Origin: Lolium rigidum
Taxonomy: Eukaryota; Streptophyta; Magnoliopsida; Poales; Poaceae
DNA: 64,000 nucleotides
Assembly (NCBI RefSeq): GCF_022539505.1
Contig: NC_061508.1
Location: 59,626,033-59,690,032 of the forward strand
Direction: 5' to 3'
This document shows positions 20,736 to 34,117 of this stretch, piece by piece. The notes beneath the pieces were generated by a model. That model did no database searches, had not been told where the DNA came from, and saw only the letters and a list, made by a program, of their open reading frames with translations. The number at the start of each line of letters is the position of its first letter. Position 1 is the first letter of the stretch. The position numbers and the translations under genes are program-made.

Positions 20736-22622
20736 CCCTGCTGTCTGACTGTGTGCGCGGATCTGGAGTTTCAGCGTGTTTTTGAGTTCTTATCGCGACT
20801 CCGTAAGGAGTTTGAGCCGCGCCGTGCACAACTGCTTGCTCGTGGTCGTGTTCCGCTCTCTGGGGTACTGGCTGAGCTTCGTGCTGAGTAGACTCGTCTT
20901 CGTGGTCCTGGTCTTCTTGAGGTTCCCTATGTACTTGCTGCTCGTGGCCCTCCTGTGCCGTCTGCTCATGGACCTCCTACGCCGCGGACTTCGTTGCGGT
21001 CTCCAGCACCGCCGATACTCTCTACTCCTCCAGCCCAGGTCCAGAGTCAGCTTCAGCAGCCTCGTGGTATGACAGCACCTCCCTGCACCTACTGTGGCAG
21101 GTCTGGCCACACTGTCTCTACTTGCTGGCAGAGGGATCCCAGCTTACGTCAGCGGCACTATACTCGTCGGCAGGCTGGTTCTTCAGGATCTTCTACTGTT
21201 GCGCTATCGGATCAGGACATTCTCCGTGGTCTTCGTGGTCTGCTCGCTGCTACAGGCTCTTCCTCGACGGGTACTGTTGGTTGTGTGCCTGGCTCTTCTA
21301 GCACCCCGCGACCACCACCTTCTACACAGTCAGGTATGGCATCCCCGTGGTATCCGGATTCTGGAGCTTCTTTTCATATGACTTCTGCGTCTTCTATTCT
21401 TTCTGCTCTTCGCTCTCTTGTTTCTCCTGTCCGTGTTATCAGCCGATGGTACCTCTCTTCCTGTTTCCAGTCGAGGCACCCTCTCTACTTCCTATTTCTT
21501 TGTTCCTGACGTTTCTCATGTTCCTAGTCTTAAGATGAACGTGTTTTCTGCTAGTCAGCTTACTGATTCTAGTTGTCGCGTCATTCTTGACGCTGTTTCT
21601 TGTGCTGTTCAGGACCGCCATACACAGGCCCTGGTTGGAGCTAGCCGCTGGCCCTCGCTGCCTTGAGTCCCCGGGGCTCTGGGAGTTAGACTGGCTTCAT
21701 GTTCCTCCTGCTGGCACTTCATCTGCTAGTTCTCCTGCGGTTGCTGCTTCTGTCACTGGATCTTTTCAGCAGTGGCATCATCGGATGGGTCACCTCTGTG
21801 GCTCCTGTTTATCGTCATTAGTTCGTAGTGGTCTTCTGGGGTCTGTCTCAGGAGACGTATCTTTGCATTCGTGTCAGGGTTGTAGGTTAGGCAAAAAGAT
21901 TCAACTTCCCTATCCTACTAGTACGTCTGTATCTCAGCGACCTTTTGATTTAGTTCATTCAGATGTTTGGGGTCTAGCTCCCTTTCCTTCGAAAGGGGGT
22001 CATCGATACTATATTTTATTTATTGATGATTTTTTGCGGTACACCTGGTTGTTTCTTATGCGCTCTCGCAGTGAGGTCCTCTCTATTTATCAGCGCTTTG
22101 CAGCCATGGTTCGTACTCAGTATTCCACGCCTATTCGTGTGTTTCGTGCTGATTCTGCAGGAGAATATATCTCCCGAGCACCCGAGTGGTGTTCTTGCCG
22201 AGCGAGGCACCCTTGCTCAGTTCTCGTGTCCCGGCGCCCATGCTCAAAATGGTGTCGCCGAGCGTAAGCATCGTCATATTCTTGAGACTACTCTTGCTAT
22301 GATGATTGCTTCCTCTCTTCCGCCGCATTTCTGGGCTGAGGCTGTCGCTACATCGACTTACCTCATTAACATTCAGCCTTCTGCTGCCCTCCAAGGTGGC
22401 ATTCCTCTCTAGCGTCTTTCTGGTCGCTCTCCCGATTACTTGACTCTTCGTTTATTTGGTTGCGTTTGCTATGTCCTTCTCCCTCCTCGCGAACGCACCA
22501 AGCTGACCGCTCAGTCTGTTGTGTGTGTTTTTCTCGGATACAGTGATGAGCAAAAGGGCTATCGCTGTTGGGACCATGTTGGTCGTCGGATGAGCATCTC
22601 TCGTGACGTCACGTTTGATGAG
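20736..22622 (+). pseudogene. Copia gag-protease-integrase part
   Basis: Visible in order: gag C-terminal part (from ~20750), a CCHC knuckle CTYCGRSGHTVSTC at ~21087, a protease active site WYPDSGASFHMT near 21350, the integrase zinc region (WHHRMGHL ... CQGCRLGKK, 21770-21900) and catalytic positions in DLVHSDVWG, FRADSAGEY and NGVAERKHRHILE. The frame shifts near 22180, just after the second catalytic Asp, and a stop follows GGIPL at ~22410. It then runs through [13 protein letters not shown] to [10 protein letters not shown], where the gypsy insertion breaks it. These domains would process the polyprotein and insert the cDNA; this copy cannot do so. Confidence 0.85.
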
Positions 22623-22627
22623 ACACG
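22623..22627. repeat. target-site duplication ACACG (left)
   Basis: ACACG precedes the gypsy LTR start TGTAATATCC and is repeated at 39091-39095 after the 3' LTR. Confidence 0.9.
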
Positions 22628-25600
22628 TGTAATATCCAAGGTTTAGAGACGATCGAGGGGTAGATTTTATAAAGGGATGTGCATTGTCGTAAATTCTGGG
22701 GAAATTTCGCGCTTTTAAAAGAAAACTGCATGGAAGGGGGACAAGTTTCTCTCTCGACACCTTACAGGGTTAGGGTTTCGAGAGTGCGACAAACTTGCAT
22801 CTCACTTAACTAATTTAGGGTTTTGAGAAGAGAGGAGAGTTAGTGATTACAACTTAAGTTGCATGATTGAATTCAAACACAAGTTGTGTTTGAATTTCAA
22901 ATTTAAAACATCATATGAATATCTCATAATTCAAATTTGAGGTAATTCATTAAACAAATTATAAATAATCAAGAATATAAATAGTACAACTATTATACAA
23001 AGCTCATTAGAGAAAAATTGGAGCTTTATTGATAATCACACATGATACATTGTCATTACAATATTCAGAATTGAAATATGAACTGTTACAACACATTACA
23101 TGAATTGAATAAAAGGAAAAAGAAAAAGGAAAATTACAAGTTAATGAAATGTCCTAAACTACATGTTGATCTTCATGAAATCCTTGATCAATATGATCTT
23201 GCACTTCATCTTGATCATCTCAATGTTCCCTGCACACAAACAAAGAACAAAACAAAGGTTATGCCAAGTGGCAAAGCCACTTGGCAGTTTAGCAAAAGAA
23301 AGTGTAAATGGAGGGGATATGACCATGATCAGCTGAGCTGATCCATCCACTGGACCAAGTACCAACCAGCACACACATAGGCAGCTCACAAGTCTGTGTG
23401 CATGTCACACAGCACAACCAAGCCAGGGAGAGTCACCAACAAGTGTCAGGCATTGCTGTCGACCAGGGAAGCAAGGGCAGGGCACATAAAAGCTTTTCAC
23501 AGCAAACCCTAGTCATTTGCATCGACAAGGAGCTTCTGGGTAAGAACACAAGAACACAAGAACACAAGAACCTCAAGAACATGAAGAACAGCCACTGTTG
23601 TTCAACCTACTCAAACAGCCACAGAAATTAATCAAGCACCACAAGTCGGCAAGGAGGAGCAGGGCAAGCAAACCAAACCACCAGAAGCAATCCTCTACAC
23701 CAACAACTTAATCTAGGAGCTGGAGTGAGGTATAAAGAAGAAATCATGGGCAAACATCTGTTTTGCTCATAAATAAGCATGTGCATAACACATACACAAG
23801 CCAGAGGGTATGATTACCTTGTGTGCATCATCATTTGGTGTTAAAACCATTTGATGCTGGCAAAAAGGGGAATAAGCCAGAAGAAAATCATCCTAGGGAA
23901 GAAATGGCCAAGCCCAGTGTATTATCACTGAGGCAAACCAAAGAATCCAGCAAGGATTGATCCACAGCTAGCCTAGCCCAACTCACCTAGCACCTACAGC
24001 TAATTACACCATCAGACAGATAGGCAACTTGTGCCTATTTTTGATTGTCAACAGCAAAGATCACTGGAAATCCAACAAGGAATTGCCCAGAGATGCTTTC
24101 ACTAAGCCATAGCAAGCCAACAAGGGTGGGAGCTACCTAACAGCAATGAATTGCTGTCAAGGTCACCTCAACCACTGAAACAGCCCAAATCACCAAGCCT
24201 TGCATAGTTATCATCACCCAGATGGGTTCAAAAGGAGGGCTAGGGTACACAACCAAGTGTTGGCATCCATCTAGCCCTACCACAGTTAATAGGATGATCA
24301 CAACTGCAAGCAGTTCACATCATTTATCCATTCAACAAAGCAAGACAACACAGATAAATGAATTACACAAGTAATTGATGCAACAGAACCTTGCTGATGA
24401 TCCAATGGATCACTACAAGCATCAACAGATGCTTGAGCAAGCACCATCACACACCAGGCCAAGCCTGTGTGATACACACACAGACACGAGTGAGCAGCGA
24501 GTGAGGCACAAACACCAAAGAGCAGCTTTTACAAGCAACCGATGATCATATGATCATCGAAGCTTGCTAGAGCATGCTACAGCATGCTAGAATCAATTCT
24601 AGTATCAATACATGGGCCAGATAATTAAATCTACCATATAACATGAACAATTGCATCACAGATAAGTGAATAAAGGCAGTATAATTGTATCCAGAAGCAC
24701 TCCATCAGGGGATGGAGCTGCCAAGTCAACAACAATACTCAATTGAGCATGTCCATGAATTAGAGCACAAATAATAGCACATCAGGAGCACTGGCACTTG
24801 CCAAAGGCAAGGATCATGCAGCATGATCAAGCCAGGGGCAAGCAATTGCATACACAGGAGAGGCATGATATACAGGGCAACAACAGGAACCAATAAATTA
24901 AGCAAAGCATCACAGTATGCTCATGAGCAAGAGCTCATAAGTTAGAACAACAAGTGCTAGAGAAGAACAGCAGCACAACAGCAGCATACGCGTAGCAGTA
25001 GCACAGCAAGCAGCCTAGATCCATGGCAGCAACACATCACATAAGTATAAGCAAGGCAGTAGCACTAGCACAACAGCTAGCAGCCATGGCGCGTGTAGGC
25101 AGCAGCAGCTAGCGCATCAAGATAGCATCAGGGAAAGCATGGCGCAGAGCACATTGGCATGGCCAGCATCTCCATAAGGCCAGAAGACAGAGTTAGACGA
25201 AGAGGAGGAGGAGAGAAAGGAGGAGAACAGGCGCACTAACCTGGAGCAGCACCACGGCGTCACCGTGGCGGCACGGCGGCACAGCCTGGCCACGGCAGCG
25301 CCAAGCCATGGCCAAGCCAGGCGGTCGCAGATGCGCAGGAGCTCCAGCACAACCACGGCGAGGCACACGGCCACGCCGCGACACCAGGTTCGTCGGCGGG
25401 CGACGAGATCGCCGCGAATCGCCACGGCCGTGTCGCAGAAGCGTTGGGGGCGAGCAGTGGCGGCGAGGAAACACAGATCGGTGCGGACCGATCGGTGCGC
25501 CGTCGTGCGGCCGTTCGATTGCGACCGATCTCGCCGGCGGAGATGGCCGGTGGCGGCCGGAGTAATTCGGCGACGGCGCAGGCGACCACGGCATCGCGAG

Positions 25601-27626
25601 AGAAAGGAGGGCTAGGGTTCGCGAGAGAGAAGGGGAAGGGGACGGGTGCGTCCGACCCAGCCGGACGTGCGGCTCGGGTTAGGGCTAACAACTGGGCCAC
25701 CCTGACAAGTGGGCCTAGGGGCAATTTAGACATTTCACAATTCCATTTAACCCTGAAACTTTGAAAATACATAGAAAATGATAAATAGCTCTAAAAATAA
25801 TTAAAAATATGAAAACTACTCAGATAAAATTCTCTATCATAATAAAATATGAAAAGGAATTTTTGAAGACAAACAAGATTAAGTCCAAATTTGATGATTA
25901 AAATAATCATGTAAAACACACCTATATTTTCAATAATGAAAATAAGTCCATAAATGATTTTGGATTTCAAAAAACACCTTGACAACATTTCAAGGTTGTA
26001 TTTTACCCTAAACAAAGTGTTCCTAAATCATTCTTAGTATTAACCTCTCACATGAAATGATAAAAAACACCGGAAGGGGGGAAACAACCCTAAAAGCTGA
26101 ATCATGCATAATTGCTTCTTTAACCATTGCCCTTATCGGACAATGATGCTATTTTTCAGCAACAGATGACAAGGGTCAGTCCACACCATCCAACTGCAAC
26201 ACTTTGCAGTGTTCAGGCTAGTTCATCACTTGCACATGTCATTTGAGTATTTTTACCAAATTACTTGCAAAGTACTATATTTATCACTATTGCATCAAAA
26301 GCAAAACCACTACTTTCACAACTATGAATATGACTAAGTGGTTGGCAATGGAACCATGGATTGTGTTGATATGGTGGAGGTTCCATTGCAAGGGTTTATA
26401 TCCATCTAGGATTAAACAACAAATGTCGTCCAGTGATTCTTGTGCCATAAAACTCGTGTTAACCATAAGATCTGGAGTGGGACGGAATAATCAATTGTAT
26501 GTCCACCTCTCGTACATCAACGGATGCGCTTACTGTAGACACTTGACCCAGGTTGGGCAAGCGGTGGGGTGGGGATCCCATTCTAATTCCCCACGGTAAG
26601 TGGTCTATGATGGGTTGCAGCTACCGGCGAAGGAGTTCGGTTAACGAGTCCCGGATCGTCGACGTGGTCGGGGTCCATCCTTAATTGGTATAAGAGGACC
26701 GGCGAGCACCCAGGGTCGGGGTATGCAACAAAGGGTGGGTGTGCGAGCTAGCGGAGGAATATGATTGGCTATGACCTTATACCGGGCCTCACACCGAAGG
26801 AAGTGTGGACGGGAAAGATGCCCGGTTGGCACCAAGGTTAAGATCTCTTATGGGTAAAGCAACACACCTCTGCAGAGTGTAATGAATCGTGACCTGTCAC
26901 TCCCTGTTCCGGGATTTGGAACTGCGAACGCTGCCGGAAAGGAACTCCATGTAGTTCTAGTAAACCGGTGAAGGCTGACGGACATAGTTCTTCTGAATAA
27001 AAGCAACCTCTTGAAGAAATGATTATCAAAACCTGCATTGGTATTAGACTTTCTGGTCTGATATCGTAGCTAGTGCATTAAACACCTCTTTTCTATAATG
27101 AACTTGTTGAGTACGCTCATACTCATACCACTCTTAAATCCCCTGCTTAGATTGTCTGAATCGACTGGAGGAGGACACCGACGACCCCGAAGGAGCCGAA
27201 GTCATCGGCTATGAAGAACCAGACCTCTCTGGAGGTGTTGAAGGTGTAGACTACCTTATAGTATACGGAACCGGGGAGGGTTCCGGAGGAGAGCAAATTT
27301 AGACCTACCAAGTAGTAATAGTATTCGAGCAGTACGAACTTTTAGTACTTAGCTGCTCGACGAGAATAAATGTATAACCTAGTAAGACTCTTATATTGTA
27401 AGTTAAGTTGCGTTCGCCTCGAACCCAGGAGTATTCCTCTTAGGACCCAAGGGGAGCTCCGAGATGATATGTACATGTTGCTTGTAATAATAAATGAAGG
27501 AGTTATGGACCTTCTATGTTCTGCTGTACTACTCTGAGGGATGTAATATTTGCGAATTGGTACTTCGTGAATGTTATATCAACGACTGGCATACTACAAC
27601 ATGCAGTGGTATGCAGGGTCACCACA
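22628..27626 (+). repeat. 5' LTR of chromovirus (4999 bp)
   Basis: Starts TGTAATATCCAAGG and ends GGGTCACCACA. It contains AT-rich flanks, a GC-rich segment at about 25200-25700 and long CA/AG-rich non-coding tracts. Open frames inside, including the antisense frame 25260-25772, are mirrored in the other LTR and look like compositional by-products. Many differences from the 3' LTR are one- or two-base indels. Confidence 0.92.
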
Positions 27627-27628
27627 GT

Positions 27629-27640
27629 TGGTATCAGAGC
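27629..27640 (+). promoter_or_regulatory. primer-binding site for initiator tRNA-Met
   Basis: TGGTATCAGAGC, 2 nt after the 5' LTR, is complementary to the 3' end of plant tRNA-iMet and extends one more base into the following A. Confidence 0.92.
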
Positions 27641-27842
27641 AAAAGCTTTGACCTTAGGTTGGAACCTAGTAAATGGGACGGAACGTTAGGAGTCAAATAG
27701 GATTAGTAAAGAATTCTCTAAAAATATGGTGTATATTCACTTGAGAATAAAACAATCATATCCTTTAGTGCGATAATTCTTTATTATCTCTATTATGATG
27801 CATCATTACTAATATTATATTTTTTCTTATCTACAGCCAACT

Positions 27843-28925
27843 ATGGCAAGTTCATGTTCGGGACGTAACGTGAAAGTGAAGCCATCAAACTTGAGTGAAT
27901 ACGACGGAGGACTCGCAGACATTCTTCGTGCTATGTTACTTGAATATGGATGCGATCCCCAAATCCAAGTAATGAAATACTGGTACTACGATGGTCCAGT
28001 ATTGGCGAAGTGTAGGGTAGGACTAAGACTTCCAGAATCCCTGGGAATGAGTGTAGTGATGCCAGCAGGTGAGGCTAGAACCATCAACACAGCCTACCAC
28101 ATAGCCATAATGAAAGCCATCACAGATATTCGGGAACATAAGACCAAAGAACTTATTGGTTCCGAATTCGCTCATATTCCTCATATGGAGGAGGAAGATG
28201 ATCCTATGCTTAACCACTTCAAGCTTGCAAAACGCAAACCAGCAGAAGCCGCTAAGTACATGGATAACAGCCGCAACTTACTGTCATTGTTCTTTCAGTT
28301 GAACCGACATCTGTCGGGGGCAATTGATACAATGTTAGAAGAGTTCACTGAGCCCAAGGAGGAGGCGAAGGGAAAAGAACCAATGGAGGGTGAGGTTCAC
28401 ACACCAGTTTATTCAGCTGGTGACTTCATTAGTATTGACCATCCAGAACAACAAACCACACCCATTACACCTAGGTACTTTCCTAGTAGTTCCCATGGAG
28501 GATATGAGGGTGGAGAGGAATCCGGAAACCATCAGCGTTCCGAGACTCCTATAGAAAACTCCACAGGTTGGCGTTGGGGATCAGACACTGGAACCCATAG
28601 TGATTCAGTTAGATATAATCCTGAGATGAATGAGGACGCCACAATCCAGTTCCAGAACTATCAGTATAATAGGGGAGACGATGAGGGGTATCCGATACTG
28701 ATCGAGTCGGATACAGATGGTGGAAATACCTATGGCGGTGTCACAGGGGAGTACACCCGATGGGTGGATTATGATGCATTGAATGACCAGTTCATGAACA
28801 CAGATTTCTTCCTGGGATCATCCTCTGATTCCGACTACCAGCCGACGGGAAGACCCTATGTTCCAGATTCTGTCAGGAGGACTACACGTTCGACCGGATG
28901 GAAGCCTGGGATGTACCGGGAGTGA
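27843..28925 (+). CDS. extra ORF upstream of gag in chromovirus (unknown function)
   Basis: 360 residues, uninterrupted, in contrast to the broken gag-pol. It starts MASSCSGRNVKVKPSNLSEY 203 nt after the PBS. The N-terminal ~170 residues look globular (PQIQVMKYWYYDGPVLAKC, AYHIAIMKAITDIREHKT). The rest is acidic, Ser/Gly/Tyr-rich and likely disordered, with a basic C-terminus (RRTTRSTGWKPGMYRE). I do not recognise a domain. Extra ORFs before gag are reported for some rice gypsy elements (RIRE3/RIRE8 type, from memory), and this may be the equivalent. A role in RNA packaging, silencing evasion or transcription is only a guess. About 300 nt separate it from gag. Confidence 0.7.
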   Translation: MASSCSGRNVKVKPSNLSEYDGGLADILRAMLLEYGCDPQIQVMKYWYYDGPVLAKCRVGLRLPESLGMSVVMPAGEARTINTAYHIAIMKAITDIREHKTKELIGSEFAHIPHMEEEDDPMLNHFKLAKRKPAEAAKYMDNSRNLLSLFFQLNRHLSGAIDTMLEEFTEPKEEAKGKEPMEGEVHTPVYSAGDFISIDHPEQQTTPITPRYFPSSSHGGYEGGEESGNHQRSETPIENSTGWRWGSDTGTHSDSVRYNPEMNEDATIQFQNYQYNRGDDEGYPILIESDTDGGNTYGGVTGEYTRWVDYDALNDQFMNTDFFLGSSSDSDYQPTGRPYVPDSVRRTTRSTGWKPGMYRE

Positions 28926-29228
28926 AGCACGACTAGAGACCACCATGGGAGGCGAGACTACAATACAGTTGTACCACATGTATTGTAGTATGTAATATTT
29001 TGTAGAAATTTGTACATATACTTCAATAAGTGAGTTTGCATACTCACATCGCTACTGGGTATTATAATAAACCACTTAAGTATGTATATACATGGTATAT
29101 GTTTTGTATGATTTGAATTTTCTTCTTGATTTCCATTGCGTGACTAGTTCTGTGCACAAAGTTGAGCTCAGAAAACTTGCGCATGGAGTAACTATGAGTA
29201 CCACTTTGTGTTGCAGAACTAGGGGGAT
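28926..29228 (+). other. leader between extra ORF and gag
   Basis: Non-coding, AT-rich (TGTACATATAC, TATGTATATACATGG). It could hold the splice acceptor or leader used to express gag, since an AG-rich ...TTGCAG|AACTAGG lies at about 29216, 13 nt before the gag ATG. Confidence 0.35.
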
Positions 29229-30086
29229 ATGTCGGGAGCGACGGGTGAGGAGAGTGAAGCACAGCGCCTCGAGCGCGAGGCCAAGCAGAAGGAAGAGGTG
29301 GATGAAGCAGCCAGAAACCAGTTTCCACCACCACCACCACCCATGACGCAGCAGAACTTCCTCCAATACATGCAAATGTTGGAGGAAAGGCAACGAGTGA
29401 CTATGGAGCAACAAAATAAGTTTTTCCAGGAACTGCTGCAACAGAACAAGGTGGAAAGGCCCGAGAATCAGGGACTCACTTTGTCGGACTTCCAGAATAC
29501 TAAGCCAATATCCTTCGCATTCGCGCCCGAACCCATGGACGCGGAGGATTGGTTGATGGACACTGAGCGTAAGCTCAACACTGTTGGATGCAACGACCTG
29601 GAGAAGGTCAGGTACGCAACACACTTGTTGTGTGGACCCGCCGCATCTTGGTGGGATAACATAGTAGCCGTTTATCCGGCTGAAAAGGTGTTTACATGGG
29701 AAGAATTCAAGAGGAAGTTCAGGGAATCCAATGTCCCTGAAAGTATAGTGGAACTGAAGCGTCGAGAAGTTGAAAGTCTCGAGTAGAAACATAAGGCCAT
29801 CCTGACTTATGTCAAGGAGTTTTCAAAACTATCCCGGTATGCTGTTGAGGAGGTCAACACCGAGGACAAGAAGAAGAAAAGGTTCTTGCGGGGATTAAGT
29901 CCCCAGTTCAAGGTACAACTCAGAATGATGAGAGCGACAGAGTTCCAGGAGTTGGTGGATGCAGCCATCACTCTTGAAGATGATTTCAAACAGCTGCAAG
30001 AAGAGAAGAGGAAGAAGGCTAAATTTGAGCCTAAGAGATATATCAGCAACAAGCCCAATACCAGCTTGAGTTTCAAGCCGAGGTAT

Positions 30087-30914
<828 letters not shown>

Positions 30915-31183
30915 GCGTTTGACGCAAACCTTTTCATTTTACCGATGAAGGACATTGATGTCATTCTTGGTATGAATTGGTTAGAGGCAAATGGAGCCTT
31001 GATAGACTGTGTGAACAAGACAGTGTCTTTGAAAAGCCCCGATGGAAGTAGAATGATCTACCAAGGAGATAAGCATACACAGATAGAAGTAGAGCTACAG
31101 TTGAATAGCATGAAGGAAGTAAAATTGGAGGATATACCTGTAGTAAATGAATTCCAGGATGTTTTCCTAAGGAATTACCTGGA

Positions 31184-32500
31184 ATGCCACCAGATAGGGA
31201 GATAGAGTTTACTATCGACCTAATTCCAGGAACAGCTCCGATTTCTAAGGCACCATACAAGATGGGGCCTAAGGAGTTGAAAGAACTCAAGGAGCAATTG
31301 GATGACCTGGAACAGAAAGGATTTATTCAGGAAAGTATATCACCATGGGGATCACCTGTGATATTCGTGGACAAAAGAGATGGAGGCCGAAGGATGTGCG
31401 GAGACTACATGAATCTGAATAATGTTACTATCAAGAACAAGTACCCACTTCCTAGAATACAAGATCTATTTGATCAAGTTAGAGGCGCGGGAGTCTTTTC
31501 CAAGATTGATCTAAGATCCGGTTATCATCAGATAAAGATCAAGAAGGAAGACGTTCCGAAAAATAGCCTTTGTCTCGAGGTACGGACATCATGAATACCT
31601 AGTAGTACCTTTTGGATTAACCAATGCCCCAGCAATCTTCATGAATCTTATGAATAAGATCTTCATGCCATGTCTAGACAAGTTTGTCATCGTATTCATC
31701 GATGATATCTTGATATATTCCAAAGATAAAGCTGAACATGATGAACATCTTAGGATAGTGTTGCAAACACTAAGAGAACATCAACTCTATGCCAAATTCA
31801 GCAAGTGTGAATTTTGGCTAGATCAAGTAGAATTTCTTGGTCATGTTATTAGCAAGGATGGGATAGCTGTTAACCCGAGCAAGGTAGCAGCAGTTTTAGA
31901 ATGGGAAGCACCAAAGACTGTCAAAGAAATCCGAGGATTCTTAGGAATGGCAGGATACTACCGGAGGTTCATTGAAGGATTCTCTAAGATAGCAGGACCA
32001 ATGACTAAGCTGTTAAGGAAGAACACACCATTCGTGTGGTCTGATGAGTGTGAGAAGAGTTTTCAGACTCTGAAAGAGAAACTCACCACAGCACCGGTGT
32101 TAGCAGTCCCGGAAGTGGGCAAGGATTACACCGTGTACTGTGACGCATCCAAACATGGATTGGGTTGCGTACTCATGCAAGATCGGAAAGTAATATCCTA
32201 TGGATCGAGGCAACTCAGACCTCATGAAGTGAACTATCCAACACATGATTTAGAGTTAGCAGCAGTAGTATTTTCACTTAAAACTTGGAGACATTTTCTC
32301 TATGGAGCCAAGTGTGAGCTCTATACGGATCATAAGAGTCTCAAGTACTTCTTCACTCAGAAGGAACTCAATATGAGGCAGAAAAGATGGCTGGAGCTAA
32401 TCAAGGATTATGACTTAACAATTAATTATACTCCGGGAAAGGCTAATGTTGTAGCAGATGCCTTGAGTAGGAAGAGCACTGTAGGAGTGGAACAAGAAAT
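31184..32500 (+). pseudogene. reverse transcriptase and RNase H of chromovirus
   Basis: RT begins near [16 protein letters not shown] and shows [13 protein letters not shown], then after a frameshift near 31565 the catalytic [10 protein letters not shown] at about 31698 (FIDD as the YxDD box), and [16 protein letters not shown]. RNase H follows from [15 protein letters not shown] (~32140) through [18 protein letters not shown] and [11 protein letters not shown] to [11 protein letters not shown] (~32470). Catalytic Asp residues are present, but the frameshifts prevent one continuous enzyme. Confidence 0.88.
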
Positions 32501-32759
32501 ATCATCGGAGTTGAAGAAGGAAATAAGTCAAGCCCAGATACAACTTTGGGAGAAAGAAGCTCATGAAGGATTATCGGCTTTACAAGTAGCCGATGAACTA
32601 AGTGTTAATCTGAAGAATGAAATAATCATGGGTCAATTGGACGATCCATTCATTGTGGAGGAGATGAGAAGGATTGATGAAGTAAGACCATCAGAATTTC
32701 ATCGAGGAGAGTCGGGATCACTCTGGTTTCAGAAAAGGATTTGCGTTCCGGATATTGAT

Positions 32760-33838
32760 GAGATCAAGGAAGTTATACTCCGGAAGCACATCAAACACCA
32801 TACTCTATACATCCGGGAAGTACAAAGATGTACATGGATCTCAAGGAATTGTTCTGGTGGAATAACATGAAAAGAGAGATAGCACAATACGTGGCGGAAT
32901 GCCATACATGTCAAAGGGTGAAGGCTGAACATCAAAGTCCGGCAGGAAAGTTGCAACCATTACCAATTCCAGAATGGAAATGGGAGGAGATAGGAATGGA
33001 TTTCATCACCGGACTACCCATGACTAATAAAAAGAAGGATATGATATGGGTAATCATGGACCGGTTGACGAAGAGTGCACACTTCTTAGCAGTAAACCAG
33101 CAGGACAAAGGAGAGAAACTCATCGATCTTTACATTAAAGAGATTGTGAGTAAACATGGAGTACCCAAGAAGATAGTGTCAGATCGAGGATCCGTGTTTA
33201 CATCAGCATTTTGGAAGCAACTCCATGAAGCTTTAGGATCCAAGTTAGACTATAGCACCGCCTATCATCCTCAGACGGGTGGACAAACAGAGAGAACAAA
33301 CCAGATATTGGAAGATATGCTAAGGGCTTGTGCCCTAGACTTCGGAGGATCATGGGAGGAACACTTACCACTAGCAGAGTTTTCATACAATAATAGCTAT
33401 CAAAGCAGTATCAAGATGGCACCATTTGAAGCTCTGTATGGAAGGAAGTGTAGATCACCGATATGTTGGTATGAGGCAGGATCAAGCAAGGAGTTCAATC
33501 CTGATTATGTCAAAGAAAAGCAACAGATCATTGACATCATAAGAGATAGGCTGAAGATAGCTCAAAGTCGACAGAAGAGCTATGCAGACCAAAAGAGAAG
33601 GACATGGGAGCCACAAGTTGGAGACATGGTATACCTTAAGGTAAGTCCGATGAAAGGTCTTCAGAGATTCGGAGTAAAGGGAAAGCTTAGCCCTAGATAC
33701 ATCGGACCTTTCAAGATACTGAGTCAAAACCGAGGATTAGCCTTTGAATTGGATCTACCGGGAAGGTTAGCTCAAGTTCACAATGTATTCCATGTGTCTC
33801 AACTCAGGAAGTGTTTAAAGACCCAAGATGAGCCAGTA
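32760..33838 (+). pseudogene. integrase of chromovirus
   Basis: After a frameshift near 32815 the frame reads [19 protein letters not shown], with zinc-binding Cys in AECHTCQRVKAEH; the His pair lies before the shift in HIKHHTLY. The catalytic core shows Asp in IGMDFITGLP, Asp in VSDRGSVFTS and Glu in GGQTERTNQILED. The C-terminal part includes GDMVYLKVSPMKGLQRFG and the GPF motif SPRYIGPFKIL. All three catalytic residues are intact. A TAA at 33839 separates it from the chromodomain. Confidence 0.9.
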
Positions 33839-33841
33839 TAA

Positions 33842-34117
33842 CATGATGAGCTCGAGTTACAACCAGACTTGACCTATATTGAGAAGCCAGCCAAGATTCT
33901 CGAGGAGAATTGGAAACAACTCAGGAATAGAGCCATTAAGTACTGCAAGATTCAATGGAAGCATCACCTCGAGAGGGAAGCCACCTGGGAAAAGGAAGAA
34001 GACCTGAGGAAATCATACCCAGAACTCTTTAGGTATTACAACCACAACTTCGGGACGAAGTTTTCTTTAAGGGGGAAAGGCTGTAATATCCCAGGTTTAG
34101 AGACGATCGAGGGGTAG
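33842..34117 (+). pseudogene. C-terminal chromodomain of chromovirus integrase
   Basis: In the integrase frame after the TAA: DLTYIEKPAKILEEN, RNRAIKYCKIQWKHH and REATWEKEEDLRKSYPELF, the pattern of plant chromovirus (Tekay-type) chromodomains, which direct integration to particular chromatin. The last codons (GKGCNIPGLETIEG) are encoded in the PPT and the first 36 bp of the 3' LTR. Confidence 0.85.
34069..34081 (+). promoter_or_regulatory. polypurine tract of chromovirus
   Basis: AAGGGGGAAAGGC immediately before the 3' LTR start TGTAATATCC; it is also translated as part of the pol tail. Confidence 0.85.

Noticed and set aside
25117..25772. Antisense frames in the GC-rich part of the chromovirus 5' LTR (also 36571-37233 in the 3' LTR)
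   Set aside because: They recur because the LTRs are copies; composition is GC-biased, several overlapping frames are open on both strands, and no domain is visible.
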